A stretch of DNA of 64,000 nucleotides from JBGTGG01 sp964398945 (lineage in GTDB: Bacteria > Bacteroidota > Bacteroidia > Cytophagales > Cyclobacteriaceae), in contig CAYNOT010000002.1 in NCBI GenBank assembly GCA_964398945.1, positions 1 to 64,000 of the forward strand. Direction: 5' to 3'. Positions 42,025 through 51,097 of the stretch are shown one piece after another. The position numbers and the translations under genes are program-made. Within the stretch, counting starts at the first letter, position 1. Each line of letters begins with the position of its first letter. The notes under the pieces are model-generated. The model ran no database searches. It saw only the letters and a list, made by a program, of their open reading frames with translations, and had not been told where the DNA came from.

Positions 42025-42999
42025 ATGCATTCCCGGCCAAAATATTCTATAATCATCCCGGTGTATAACCGGCCAAAGGAGATCGATGAGATCCTGGGGA
42101 GCCTTACATTACAATCGTATACAAATTTTGAGGTGTTGGTCATTGAAGATGGATCAACTATAAAGTGTGAAGAGATTGTAAAGTCATATACTGATCGCCT
42201 GGATGTTCGGTACTTTTATAAAGTAAATAGCGGGCAGGGTTTTAGTCGGAATTATGGATATGAACGCGCACGTGGAGATTATTTCATTGTATTTGATTCC
42301 GATTGTTTAATACCGCCACATTATTTTGAAGTGGTAAACAAGCGGTTGGAAAAGGAATATCTCGATGCATTTGGAGGTCCGGATGTAGCCCATCAAAGTT
42401 TCACGCCCATTCAAAAAGCAATTAGTTATTCCATGACTTCTTTCCTTACAACCGGAGGGATACGTGGCAAGAAAAGACAATTGGGACCATACCATCCCAG
42501 AAGTTTTAATATGGGGATATCCCGTGAAGTATTTGAAAAAACAGGCGGCTATATTTTACCGCGGAAAGGAGAAGATATCGAATTCAGTATTCGGATAATC
42601 AAAGCCGGTTTCAAAACAGGATTGATAGCGGATGCTTTTGTGTTCCACAAACGGAGGACAAGCTTTGCACAATTTTATAAACAGCTTCATTTTTTCGGAA
42701 CCGCGCGGATAAATATTTTCAGGTACCACAAATCAGAATTGAAACTTGTCCATTTTTTCCCGGCAGGCTTCACGCTTTTTGTGTTGCTCATGCCTCTCTA
42801 TTACCTGATCAGCCCATTCTTATTTATGGTTTTGATCACACTGTTCTTAGTATTTGAACTGTTGAACATGATTGCTGCTGCCATTCAAAATAAAAGCTTG
42901 GCGGTAGGGCTTTACAGTGCGATCACCTCTTTTATCCAACTTTTTGCGTACGGGATGGGGTTTTTGAAAGAGGGAATACGCTTTATTCTTCGCGGATAG
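42025..42999 (+). CDS. Family 2 glycosyltransferase with C-terminal membrane segments
   Basis: A 324-residue GT-A-fold transferase. YSIIIPVYNRPKEIDEILGS binds the nucleotide sugar, the DxD-like motif is FDSDCLIPP, and GEDIEFSIRI is the acceptor-side ED motif. FHKRRTSFAQFYKQL and two or three hydrophobic helices (about 245-320) anchor it to the inner membrane. The donor sugar cannot be read. A start at 41980 is possible, but MHSRPKYSIIIP at 42025 gives the normal N-terminus and follows a -7-like TATTTTG. The gene probably belongs to polysaccharide or glycolipid synthesis; no cluster surrounds it. Confidence 0.85.
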   Translation: MHSRPKYSIIIPVYNRPKEIDEILGSLTLQSYTNFEVLVIEDGSTIKCEEIVKSYTDRLDVRYFYKVNSGQGFSRNYGYERARGDYFIVFDSDCLIPPHYFEVVNKRLEKEYLDAFGGPDVAHQSFTPIQKAISYSMTSFLTTGGIRGKKRQLGPYHPRSFNMGISREVFEKTGGYILPRKGEDIEFSIRIIKAGFKTGLIADAFVFHKRRTSFAQFYKQLHFFGTARINIFRYHKSELKLVHFFPAGFTLFVLLMPLYYLISPFLFMVLITLFLVFELLNMIAAAIQNKSLAVGLYSAITSFIQLFAYGMGFLKEGIRFILRG

Positions 43000-43159
43000 G
43001 TCGTTTTTTCACTAAAAACCATTTAAATCATACACATCAATTTTTTTGATTATTTATCAAAAAATGTATCCTGTATTGATTTTTTGTAAAAAATGAATAC
43101 TTTTATGGCAGAAAGACCCAATTTCTTACATGATTATTCTGAGAAACCCCATTAGCTGA

Positions 43160-44407
43160 ATGAATCGATATTTTTTAAGTTTTATGGTCTTTTTGATGAT
43201 TTCGCATATCATCACCTCGTCTCATGCACAAAGTAAAAGCGAGGGCGAATTAGCACCCGGATATTACATAACCGTAGCAGCCTACGCTGAGGGCCAGGAG
43301 TTTTATGCTACGCGCTTTACCAATCACTTAATTAAAAAAGGGCATGATGCCAGGTATGGTTTCAACAGGCCTAAGAATTTATACTTTGTTTACCTGAATT
43401 ATTTTTCAACGCTTCGTGAAGGTATAAGCGATATGTTGGCGACTCGCGAGAAAGGTGAGTTTATTGATGCCTGGGTCCGTGTGGTTAGTGGCGACATTGT
43501 TGCCACAAACCCTAAACCGATAGCCGGGAAGGAAGAAAAGAAGGAAGAAAGCATTACGGCAACAGGTGTGGATCCATCCAGCCCTGTTTCTTCGGTTGAT
43601 CCAATAGAATCCGAAGACCCTCCCGTAGCTGAGGAGGAACCTTTCGTTGAAGCAGAGGAAGAAGGGATCGTGCAATACGATACCATGACACTTGGCAACA
43701 CGGAGGTTTTTCTCAGCTTATTTAATGCCACCAACAACCGCATAGTTGATGGGGTAGTACATGTATTTGATACAGATCGTGCGCGTTTGATTACGGATGT
43801 TTCCGGAAATGAATACCTCATTTTGCCGGACCCGAAAAGCAAATCAGGTAAAGTTACACTGATCGGTGAAGTCTTTGGCTATCGAAAGGTCCAACATGAG
43901 ATTACCTATCCGCTTCCGTTGCAAGACACGGTTGAAAATTTTGTAGAGTTGATGGGGACTACATTGGTGGTAACGTTTCCAATGATCCGTTATCACAAAG
44001 GTGATATCGCCACACTTTATAATGTATATTTTTATAATGATGCCGCCATCATGATGCCGGAATCAAAACCGGAGCTAAATGCGTTGCTTCAGATGATGCA
44101 GGAAAATCCAAATTACCGGATCAAACTCCATGGACATACCAACGGTAACTATCACGGAACAATTATTTCACGGGCACCCGAGGGTGATTTTTTTACCATG
44201 GGGGATGATGTGAAGAAATCGATGGGCACCTCGAAAAAGCTTTCTACCGAACGTGCTGAAATCATTAAAGAATACCTGATTGCCAACGGTGTTGCGGCAA
44301 GTCGAATCGAAGTGAAAGCATGGGGAGGAAAGCGTGCTATCCATGACAAGAATGGACCGAATGCCCGGAAAAATGTCCGCGTTGAAGTTGAAGTCCTGCA
44401 AGAGTAA
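43160..44407 (+). CDS. SPOR-like and OmpA-domain envelope protein
   Basis: A 415-residue exported protein. After the signal peptide (cut near SHAQ) comes a SPOR-like domain at about 30-110 (GYYITVAAYAEGQEFYATRF, KNLYFVYLNYFSTLREGI). A Pro/Glu-rich linker (EEKKEESITATG to EAEEEG) follows, then a strand-rich domain. A C-terminal OmpA-like peptidoglycan-binding domain from about 290 contains YRIKLHGHTNGNYHG and SRIEVKAWGGKRAIHD, and ARKNVRVEVEVL ends it. It probably links outer membrane and cell wall, with the SPOR-like part binding denuded glycan. The combination of both wall-binding domains in one chain is characteristic of Cytophagales gliding-type envelope proteins. Confidence 0.82.
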   Translation: MNRYFLSFMVFLMISHIITSSHAQSKSEGELAPGYYITVAAYAEGQEFYATRFTNHLIKKGHDARYGFNRPKNLYFVYLNYFSTLREGISDMLATREKGEFIDAWVRVVSGDIVATNPKPIAGKEEKKEESITATGVDPSSPVSSVDPIESEDPPVAEEEPFVEAEEEGIVQYDTMTLGNTEVFLSLFNATNNRIVDGVVHVFDTDRARLITDVSGNEYLILPDPKSKSGKVTLIGEVFGYRKVQHEITYPLPLQDTVENFVELMGTTLVVTFPMIRYHKGDIATLYNVYFYNDAAIMMPESKPELNALLQMMQENPNYRIKLHGHTNGNYHGTIISRAPEGDFFTMGDDVKKSMGTSKKLSTERAEIIKEYLIANGVAASRIEVKAWGGKRAIHDKNGPNARKNVRVEVEVLQE

Positions 44408-44447
44408 CATAAAAATTTTAAGCTGGTTGTTTTAATCGAGAGCCCAT

Positions 44448-44475
44448 GAGCCCCGGAAACGGGGCTCTTTTTTAT
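44448..44475 (+). terminator. Intrinsic terminator
   Basis: GAGCCCC (44448-44454), loop GGAAAC, GGGGCTC (44461-44467) and a T tract, 40 bp after the SPOR/OmpA gene. Confidence 0.9.
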
Positions 44476-44631
44476 GCTATACCCTGACAAAGTTGTTTAC
44501 TTAAGCTATCAGCTTTGTAAGAGTATGGGTGAAACGAGGTTCTTTTTTTTGTAGTTGCATGACTGATAGTCGTTTTGTTTGTTACTTTAACTTAAATTCA
44601 ATGTTAATTTAATTTAAACCCATCGCTGACG

Positions 44632-45408
44632 ATGAAGCGGATTCTACAAAGCTTTTTTATGATCATCAACTACAAAACAGTAATCATTGCTGTTTTGTCG
44701 CTGGCCTCCACGTATCTATGTTACCATTACCACCTCACTGCGAATTTCCCTGATATGTTGGTTGGGGTAGCCATCGTTTTTCCGGTTGTTTTTTCCATCA
44801 ACAGTGCTTTCACCCGCAGGGAAAATGCGCTAAAACAATTAGCCGATTTTAAAGGCCATGCGATCGCACTCTATTATGCAACGCGCGATTGGCCTGCTAC
44901 CGATGGGCAAGAGGTGTCGAAGCAAATGCAGCAAACGTTGGAAGGGATGTTTATCAGCCTGCAGCGGATTTTAAAAGAACCCAATAAGGAAATAGCCCAT
45001 ACCTTGGAAATGGAGTTCTATCAAATTTTTTCCAACCTTTCTTCCTTGACAAAAGAATTAAGAACGAAAGGCGTTCAAAGCGGGGAGATCTCGCGTATGA
45101 ACCAATACATGAGTAAAATGATAATTGCTTTCGACAACATGATGGTGGTTTATCATTACCGCACGCCAATCACGTTGCGTGCGTATAGTAAAGTGTTCTT
45201 GTATATTTTTCCGATTATATACGGACCGTATTTTGCCAATACCTTTAAAACCTACTCAGCAAATTTAGGGTACGTGATGCCAATCCTCTATAGTTTTATC
45301 CTCGTAAGCCTTGACAATATTCAAGACCACCTTGAGAATCCGTTCGATGATATTGGGGAAGATGATATCCAGATCAATGAAAAAGAGATTATTGCATTGA
45401 TGCATTAA
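44632..45408 (+). CDS. Bestrophin-like membrane protein
   Basis: A 258-residue protein with hydrophobic segments at about 12-32, 38-58, 185-205 and 215-235. Bestrophin-type signatures are FSINSAFTRRENALKQL, VVYHYRTPITLRAYSKVF and DNIQDHLENPFDDIGEDDIQ. Bestrophins form pentameric anion channels; bacterial members can pass cations. It overlaps the convergent nuclease gene by 4 bp at the stop codons. Confidence 0.78.
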   Translation: MKRILQSFFMIINYKTVIIAVLSLASTYLCYHYHLTANFPDMLVGVAIVFPVVFSINSAFTRRENALKQLADFKGHAIALYYATRDWPATDGQEVSKQMQQTLEGMFISLQRILKEPNKEIAHTLEMEFYQIFSNLSSLTKELRTKGVQSGEISRMNQYMSKMIIAFDNMMVVYHYRTPITLRAYSKVFLYIFPIIYGPYFANTFKTYSANLGYVMPILYSFILVSLDNIQDHLENPFDDIGEDDIQINEKEIIALMH

Positions 45409-46163
45409 CCATAGATATCATTCAGCACAGTTGCCAACCGAATACCGGCTTGCAACAAGCGGGTTCTTACAATATCGAGATTGTCGTAGGAGTAACGATA
45501 CCCTAACCGTCCATTTCCGGTAGCGTACACACTCGTTCGAAAGGTCATGCTTTCTTTTGCCCATGCACGCACCGTACTTCCCTGCCAGTTTTTTAGTGTA
45601 ACTGCATCCGGTAAGATCAACGACTGCGCCAATTCTGTATAGCTCAAGTGGGTGCCATCGATCATATCACTGTCCCACACCCGGTGAAGGTTGCTATCCG
45701 AACCAAACCATTTTACTTTCACATCATTCCCGCCCTTGTCGGTTCCAATACCAACGTGGAGCGGTTGGTGTAAATCCCCAATCAGGTGGATTAAAATTTT
45801 GACCCTTTCAGTTTCTTCCTTTCCGGAAAACTTCCCAGATTTTAATTCTGCGATCACCCTTTCAATGGTGGCAATAATATCACCGTTGGGGTTTTTATCT
45901 TCTTCTTCGTAGGTCTTTCCTTCATGTATGGTTACCCAGTGCCAATCTACCATGTAATTGTAGGAAGTATCGGATCGGATATCGTCCATCCAGGTGCTTG
46001 CCATCGCCAACGATTGGCCGCTTAAAATCCGTTCAAGTTCTTTTTTTGCTTTCTTGCTGAGATGCCTTTCAGCAACCCAGCCGGTTACACGATGGCCGGT
46101 AGGCCCCCAGGCCTGCGCAGAGGTGTAAAAAAGTATGAAGAGCGGAAGGATAAATTTTTTCAT
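45405..46163 (-). CDS. S1/P1-type secreted nuclease
   Basis: A 252-residue three-zinc nuclease of the phospholipase C/P1 family. The signal peptide is cleaved so that W19 becomes the first residue (AQA then WGPTGHR), which the family uses as a zinc ligand. Other ligands are in STWMDDIRSD, DWHWVTIHEG, LIHLIGDLHQPLHVG and NLHRVWDSDMID. It degrades single-stranded DNA and RNA and may remove 3'-phosphates in the periplasm or outside the cell. Convergent with the bestrophin-like gene. Confidence 0.93.
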   Translation of the reverse strand: MKKFILPLFILFYTSAQAWGPTGHRVTGWVAERHLSKKAKKELERILSGQSLAMASTWMDDIRSDTSYNYMVDWHWVTIHEGKTYEEEDKNPNGDIIATIERVIAELKSGKFSGKEETERVKILIHLIGDLHQPLHVGIGTDKGGNDVKVKWFGSDSNLHRVWDSDMIDGTHLSYTELAQSLILPDAVTLKNWQGSTVRAWAKESMTFRTSVYATGNGRLGYRYSYDNLDIVRTRLLQAGIRLATVLNDIYG

Positions 46164-46218
46164 GGTCTGGGTTTATAAAAACAAAAGTAAGCCCCTTTGT
46201 GAAAATATGATAGAATGT

Positions 46219-46235
46219 ATACTACTTTGTAGTAT
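46219..46235. promoter_or_regulatory. 17-bp palindrome before the ligase operon
   Basis: ATACTAC-TTT-GTAGTAT, a perfect 7-bp inverted repeat 17 bp before the ATG at 46253. It includes a TACTTTG close to a -7 box, so it could be a promoter overlapped by an operator. The string ACTTTGTAGTAT also occurs upstream of the gene at 35313. Confidence 0.4.
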
Positions 46236-46252
46236 TATTTCATCATTACCCA

Positions 46253-46975
46253 ATGCACAAAGAACTCCGATTGGATTTTGATATTGAGGCGCAACCCGAT
46301 GAAGTGACCTGTGGGCCAACGTGTTTACATGCATTGTACCAATATTATAAAGACCCCATTTCACTGACCGAAGTGATTGAACAAACCAGAAGCCTTCGTG
46401 GTGGAGGTACCCTTGCCGTAATGCTGGGAAGCCATGCGCTGAAACGCGGATACAAGGCAACAATTTTCACCTACAACCTAAATGTTTTTGACCCTTCCTG
46501 GTTTAAATATCCTTCCGACAAAATGGTCAAGTTCCTGAAAGAGCAAATGAAAGTTAAGGCCAGGCGCAAAAAACTGGTGGTAGCATCAAAAGGATATATC
46601 AAATTTTTGGAACTTGGTGGAGAACTGCGGTATGCCGAACTGGATGACCACCTTGTAAAGGGTTTTATTTCACGATCGATACCTATTTTGACCGGGCTGA
46701 GTGCCACCTATCTGTACGGTACCCCGCGTGAAACCCCGGATCTAAACACATACGACAGTATAAAAGGTGATCCGGCCGGGCACTTTGTTGTGATCAATGG
46801 ATATGATGATGAAAAAGATTGGGCATACCTTGCTGATCCGATGACGCCAAACCCGCTCAACAAAGGCCGGATTTATGGCGTAAACTTTCACCGCCTCATC
46901 AACAGCATCATGTTGGGGGTTATTACGTATGATGCAAATCTGTTGATTATCGAACCCAAGAAACCAAAACGTTAG
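46253..46975 (+). CDS. C39-like papain-fold cysteine peptidase
   Basis: A 240-residue protein with peptidase C39-like features. Catalytic C20 lies in DEVTCGPTCLHALYQYY, H177 in GDPAGHFVVINGYDD and D195 in AYLADPMTPN. It has no signal peptide and no ABC-transporter fusion, so it acts in the cytoplasm as a free enzyme. Being first in an operon with two amide-forming ligases and an amidohydrolase, it may trim a precursor peptide, cut a conjugate, or act as a transpeptidase. It is followed after 2 nt by the ATP-grasp gene. The substrate is unknown. Confidence 0.75.
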   Translation: MHKELRLDFDIEAQPDEVTCGPTCLHALYQYYKDPISLTEVIEQTRSLRGGGTLAVMLGSHALKRGYKATIFTYNLNVFDPSWFKYPSDKMVKFLKEQMKVKARRKKLVVASKGYIKFLELGGELRYAELDDHLVKGFISRSIPILTGLSATYLYGTPRETPDLNTYDSIKGDPAGHFVVINGYDDEKDWAYLADPMTPNPLNKGRIYGVNFHRLINSIMLGVITYDANLLIIEPKKPKR

Positions 46976-46977
46976 CA

Positions 46978-48423
46978 ATGCAAAAATTGATAATCGTAGA
47001 AAGACCAGAAGCCTGGTCGATTAGTTTGGATGAAGTAGTAGTAATCAGTCCGGAACAATACATTTCAGAAGAGCTATATCAGCAGACTAAACGCCTTCGC
47101 GTAATCAACCTTTGTGAATCGTACCAGTATCAAAGTTTGGGGTATTATGTTTCGCTACTGGCGGAAGCAAGACGGCACAAAGTATTGCCTGCGGTCTCTA
47201 CACTACAGGATTTTCGATTTCCTTCCATCTTGCGCGATGACTCACAGGATTTCGATGATTTGATCCAAAGTTCTTTTAAGAATGAATCGAACGAGCGCGT
47301 TGAGTTCAATATTTATTTCGGGACAACTCAAATGGAGAATTTGAACAAGCTGGCCAATCAACTTTTTCAATACATCCAATCCCCTTGCCTGCGCGCTATC
47401 TTCATTAAAAAAAGCAAGTGGGTATTGCAAAGCATTAAACCATTGAGTTTGTTGGAAGTGCCATCCGGTGATAGTGAGTTGCTGAAGAAATCGCTGATGC
47501 ATTATTTTTCGCGCAAGCGCGATACACGGCCCGATAAGAAAAAATATGATTTGGCGATTTTGGTAAATCCAGACGACACCAATCCACCCTCTGATGAAAA
47601 AGCGATGCAGCGCTTTATCCGTGCTGCCGACAATGCCGGTTTTTATGTGGAACTGATCACCAAGAGTGATTTCGATAAGTTGATACAATTTGATGCGCTA
47701 TTCATTCGTGAAACAACCTATGTAAACCACCATACATTTCGGTTTGCAAAAAAAGCAAACTCCCTTGGCATGGCCGTGATCGATGATCCGGAATCGATTT
47801 TGCGGTGTACCAATAAAGTATTCCTCTATGAACTTTTGAATGCCCATAAAATCCCTACACCAAAATCATTTGTGTTGAGCCGGCAAAATGCGAAGCAGGT
47901 TCCGGAGGTATTGGGGTTTCCTTTTATTTTAAAAGAACCCGATGGGGCATTTAGTAAAGGGGTAATTAAAATCAATGACAAAGAGGAATTCAAAAAAGCA
48001 CGATCGCTGATGTTCCAAAAGTCTGATTTGTTGATTGCGCAGGAATTTCTTCCAACCCCTTTCGATTGGCGTGTGGGGATTATCGATGGTCAGCCGTTAT
48101 ATGTTTGCAAATATTTTATGGCTTCTGAGCATTGGCAAATTGTGAATTGGAATGCGGCCGAAAGTAGCAGGGAAGGAAATTTTGAATGTATCTCAGTTGA
48201 CCAGGCACCATCGGGGTTAATTAAAACAGCGCTGAAAGCGACCGCACTCATTGGTAAAAGCCTGTATGGTGTTGACATGAAAGAGTTGGATGGAAAGTTT
48301 TATGTAATTGAAATAAACGACAACCCAAACATCGATGCCGGGGTTGAAGATAAGATACTAAAAGACAAATTATACAGCACCATCATGGAAGTATTGTTCA
48401 ACAAGGTTAAATCTGATAAGTGA
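46978..48423 (+). CDS. RimK-like ATP-grasp ligase with RLAN N-terminal domain
   Basis: A 481-residue two-domain enzyme. Residues 1-170 match the RimK-like ATP-grasp N-terminal (RLAN) domain (SLGYYVSLLAEARRHKVLPA). From about 190 there is an ATP-grasp ligase with a flexible lid (FPFILKEPDGAFSKGVIKIN), the AQEFLPTPFDWRVGIIDGQP strand and the magnesium motif KFYVIEINDNPNID. RimK-like enzymes add amino acids to a carboxyl group through an acyl phosphate. The gene is coupled to the C39-like peptidase (2 nt) and the GCS2-type ligase (1-nt overlap, TGATG). The product is unknown. Confidence 0.88.
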   Translation: MQKLIIVERPEAWSISLDEVVVISPEQYISEELYQQTKRLRVINLCESYQYQSLGYYVSLLAEARRHKVLPAVSTLQDFRFPSILRDDSQDFDDLIQSSFKNESNERVEFNIYFGTTQMENLNKLANQLFQYIQSPCLRAIFIKKSKWVLQSIKPLSLLEVPSGDSELLKKSLMHYFSRKRDTRPDKKKYDLAILVNPDDTNPPSDEKAMQRFIRAADNAGFYVELITKSDFDKLIQFDALFIRETTYVNHHTFRFAKKANSLGMAVIDDPESILRCTNKVFLYELLNAHKIPTPKSFVLSRQNAKQVPEVLGFPFILKEPDGAFSKGVIKINDKEEFKKARSLMFQKSDLLIAQEFLPTPFDWRVGIIDGQPLYVCKYFMASEHWQIVNWNAAESSREGNFECISVDQAPSGLIKTALKATALIGKSLYGVDMKELDGKFYVIEINDNPNIDAGVEDKILKDKLYSTIMEVLFNKVKSDK

Positions 48424-49661
48424 TGACACAACCCAACCGCATCCATCTTTTTCAAGGCTATGGCGTAGAATTGGAATACATGATTGTTGATCGTGACAGT
48501 TTACAGATAAAGCCTATTGCCGATGAATTGTTAAAACATGAGTTGGGGAGAGTTGGCAGTGATTTCGAAAATGGAATTGTTACCTGGTCGAATGAATTAG
48601 TGTTGCATGTAATTGAACTTAAATCCACACGTCCTGAATTAAACCTGAACGGGTTGGAAAAAGGATTTGCTGAAAATGTAACGCGCATCAATGCGATCCT
48701 TACGAAGTGGAATGCAATGCTATTGCCCACAGCAACGCACCCTTTTGTTGATCCGGAAAAGGAAACCAAAATTTGGCCGCACGACAACAATGAAGTGTAT
48801 GAAATTTACAATGCCATTTTTAATTGTAAAGGCCACGGATGGTCAAATCTTCAAAGCACACACATTAACTTGCCGTTTTATGATGATGAAGAATTCGCAA
48901 AACTTCATGCGGCTGTACGCTTGGTTTTGCCAATGATTCCTGCACTTTGTGCAAGTTCACCTATTGTGGAGGGAAAGATTACCGGGGAACAAGACACGCG
49001 ACTTGTTTATTATCGTACAAATCAAGCGAAGATACCTTCCATCACAGGAAAGGTTATTCCCGAGGCTGTTTTTTCCAAACGGAATTATCTCAATAGTATA
49101 TATGAAAAAATTAAAACGGATGTGGCACCTTATGATCCTGCCGGAATGATGAACCCGATTTGGGTGAATTCACGCGGGGCGATTGCGCGGTTTGATCGCG
49201 GCTCTATTGAAATTCGTCTTATGGATAGTCAGGAATGCCCTGCTGCTGAATTGGCAATCGTTTCATTGATAATCGAAACAGTGAAAGGGTTGGTGAATGG
49301 TAAATTTATCAGCCACGAAGCACAAATGAAATGGAAGACAGATATGTTGGTAGCGGTGCTCAATAAAACAATTACAGAAGGCCAGCAGGCAATGGTGGAG
49401 GAAGGTTTTGCCGGTATTTTTTTATACAAAGGAGAAGTGTCCGTTGGCACGCTATGGTCACATATATTGCATCATTTGATCGCGAAAGGAAATACCACAC
49501 TTGAAAAATGGAAACCTGAATTGGATGTGGTTTTAAAAGAAGGAAACTTATCGTCACGGATTTTAAAAGCCACAGGGCCAACGCCAGCGCACGAAAAAAT
49601 TGTTGAGGTGTATCGCCATTTGGCGGATTGTCTCGCGCAAAATAAAATGTTCTATCCGTAG
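48423..49661 (+). CDS. GCS2-type carboxylate-amine ligase (YbdK-like)
   Basis: A 412-residue member of the glutamate-cysteine ligase 2 superfamily. It begins FQGYGVELEYMIVDRDSL with the metal-binding glutamates. THPFVDPE, LQSTHINLPFYDDEEFAKLH and WVNSRGAIARFDRGSIEIRL are further active-site stretches. Family members form a gamma- or alpha-amide bond between a carboxylate and an amine using ATP. True gshA function is unlikely without gshB beside it; a weak glutamate-cysteine ligase activity cannot be excluded. Start chosen at the ATG overlapping the previous stop (a GTG lies 3 nt upstream). Confidence 0.88.
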   Translation: MTQPNRIHLFQGYGVELEYMIVDRDSLQIKPIADELLKHELGRVGSDFENGIVTWSNELVLHVIELKSTRPELNLNGLEKGFAENVTRINAILTKWNAMLLPTATHPFVDPEKETKIWPHDNNEVYEIYNAIFNCKGHGWSNLQSTHINLPFYDDEEFAKLHAAVRLVLPMIPALCASSPIVEGKITGEQDTRLVYYRTNQAKIPSITGKVIPEAVFSKRNYLNSIYEKIKTDVAPYDPAGMMNPIWVNSRGAIARFDRGSIEIRLMDSQECPAAELAIVSLIIETVKGLVNGKFISHEAQMKWKTDMLVAVLNKTITEGQQAMVEEGFAGIFLYKGEVSVGTLWSHILHHLIAKGNTTLEKWKPELDVVLKEGNLSSRILKATGPTPAHEKIVEVYRHLADCLAQNKMFYP

Positions 49662-50353
49662 TGGAATTGTATTCACTGTTGATAACCTGCGAACATGCCG
49701 GCAATACGGTGCCACCACCCTATGATTCCCTTTTTATAAATAAACACGATGTTTTAAACTCCCACCGGGGTTGGGATCCGGGTGCATGGCCGCTGGCCGA
49801 ATCATTGGGAAAGCATTTTGGAATTGAAGCCATCCCCTTTTTTTCCACGCGCCTTTTAATTGAACCTAATCGTTCCCTAAACCATCCTGAATTGTTTTCT
49901 GAGTTTAGCAGGGGTTTAGCAAAAGAAGAGAAAGATTCCTTGATAAAGGAACGTTACCTTCCGTATCGTGAGCGGGTACAAGCCCATATTGAATCACTGA
50001 AAAAGCCGGTGCTCCATTTATCAGTTCATACATTTACGCCTTTCTTTAGCGGACAAGAACGGAATGTTGATATCGGTTTGTTGTTTGATCCTTCCCGGAA
50101 AAATGAAAAGCAGTTCTGTGAAACCTGGCGCAAGCAATTGCTGAAATCATTTCCCGATTGGAAAATTGAATTCAATGAACCGTACAAGGGAATTGACGAT
50201 GGGTTTACAACCTACCTGCGAACACAATTTTCTGATGAACAGTATTTGGGGATTGAGTTGGAGTGGAATCAAAAATGGGCAAGTGCCCACGATGCATCAA
50301 GGCATTATTCAGAAATAAAACAAAGCCTGGCGTGGTGCAGCCAGGCTTTGTAA
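49661..50353 (+). CDS. N-formylglutamate-amidohydrolase-like enzyme
   Basis: A 230-residue hydrolase of the N-formylglutamate amidohydrolase (HutG/FGase) superfamily, a zinc enzyme. Motifs are LLITCEHAGNTVPPPY, SHRGWDPGAW, FFSTRLLIEPNRSLNHP and HLSVHTFTPFFSG. The GTG start overlaps the ligase stop (TAGTG), so it is translationally coupled. In histidine breakdown such enzymes release glutamate, but hutI is 28 kb away and this operon is about amide bonds, so it more likely hydrolyses a glutamyl or N-acyl product of the ligases. A terminator hairpin overlaps its last codons. Confidence 0.85.
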   Translation: MELYSLLITCEHAGNTVPPPYDSLFINKHDVLNSHRGWDPGAWPLAESLGKHFGIEAIPFFSTRLLIEPNRSLNHPELFSEFSRGLAKEEKDSLIKERYLPYRERVQAHIESLKKPVLHLSVHTFTPFFSGQERNVDIGLLFDPSRKNEKQFCETWRKQLLKSFPDWKIEFNEPYKGIDDGFTTYLRTQFSDEQYLGIELEWNQKWASAHDASRHYSEIKQSLAWCSQAL

Positions 50354-50362
50354 TTATTATTT
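50321..50362 (+). terminator. Terminator overlapping the operon's last stop codon
   Basis: CAAAGCCTGGC (50321-50331) pairs with GCCAGGCTTTG (50340-50350), loop GTGGTGCA, then TAATTATTATTT containing the TAA stop (50351-50353). The stem is coding sequence. Confidence 0.75.
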
Positions 50363-50548
50363 AACCCGAGAAGCTCTGGAGGATCGGAATATTTTTTAGC
50401 CGTGGGTGCAACCCGCGGCCAAAAATAAAAATTGGCCGTGTCGCCTGCGAACCTTCGATGAAATAGTTTCATTTCATCCGACACGATGTACAAATCATTC
50501 GTCAACGAGCAACAGCTATTCCGATAATTGTGAATTTTTTGGAGACAA

Positions 50549-50956
50549 TTAGTTGTTGATCCCGGTGATAGCCGTGGAGGTGTTGTCAACTTCAATGCGA
50601 AGCAGATTTCCTTTTTTCTTGTGCCTGATTTCACTACGGACCATGATGGTGTGAACACCCGCTTTTACATCCGGGGCAACTTCAACATGCATTGTGCTTT
50701 CTGCGAAAAGCCCTTCTGCCGGTTCGAACGAAATTTTTATTCCTTCCGGAAGTGCAGCCGGAATACTAAGCGATGACTCCGACTTTGTCCATGCTTTAGA
50801 ACGTAGAATAGAAACGGTTAGTGATTTTGTTTCCCCGGGTTTAATGGAGATTGCATTTTCAGAAAGTGAAGCGGTGAATTCGGTCCGTGGCAATTCCTGG
50901 CCAACAGCCAATACGGAAACGAACAATGCGGTGATCAATGAAAAAAATGATTTCAT
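50549..50956 (-). CDS. Secreted Ig-like-fold protein
   Basis: A 135-residue protein starting MKSFFSLITALFVSVLAVGQ, a signal peptide. The remainder is one beta-sandwich-like domain (SIKPGETKSLTVSILRSKAW, KISFEPAEGLFAEST, GVHTIMVRSEIRHKKKGN) of a bacterial Ig-like or NEW3-type kind. I do not recognise a specific family. A longer frame begins at 51097, but its first 47 residues are low-quality and precede the signal peptide. It is downstream of, and may be co-transcribed with, the LytTR membrane regulator. Confidence 0.6.
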   Translation of the reverse strand: MKSFFSLITALFVSVLAVGQELPRTEFTASLSENAISIKPGETKSLTVSILRSKAWTKSESSLSIPAALPEGIKISFEPAEGLFAESTMHVEVAPDVKAGVHTIMVRSEIRHKKKGNLLRIEVDNTSTAITGINN

Positions 50957-51097
50957 GGTTGTTGTTTTTTGGTGTACGCTAGGTAACGCAAAACACAAAA
51001 TCATATCGTAGTGCAAAGTACTATTGCCGTAAAATGTGCAGGCTTTGTGGTAAAATGCAAAGACGTGTGGTGGATGGTTATTGATTGGGGCAAACAA

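Noticed and set aside
46253..50353. Standard glutathione pathway (gshA and gshB)
   Set aside because: The GCS2 protein is YbdK-like, the ATP-grasp has an RLAN domain rather than a GshB layout, and the peptidase and FGase-like genes do not belong to glutathione synthesis.
49661..50353. Histidine-utilisation hutG
   Set aside because: The only other hut gene, hutI, is about 28 kb away, while the gene is coupled to ligases. The hut role cannot be excluded but is less likely.
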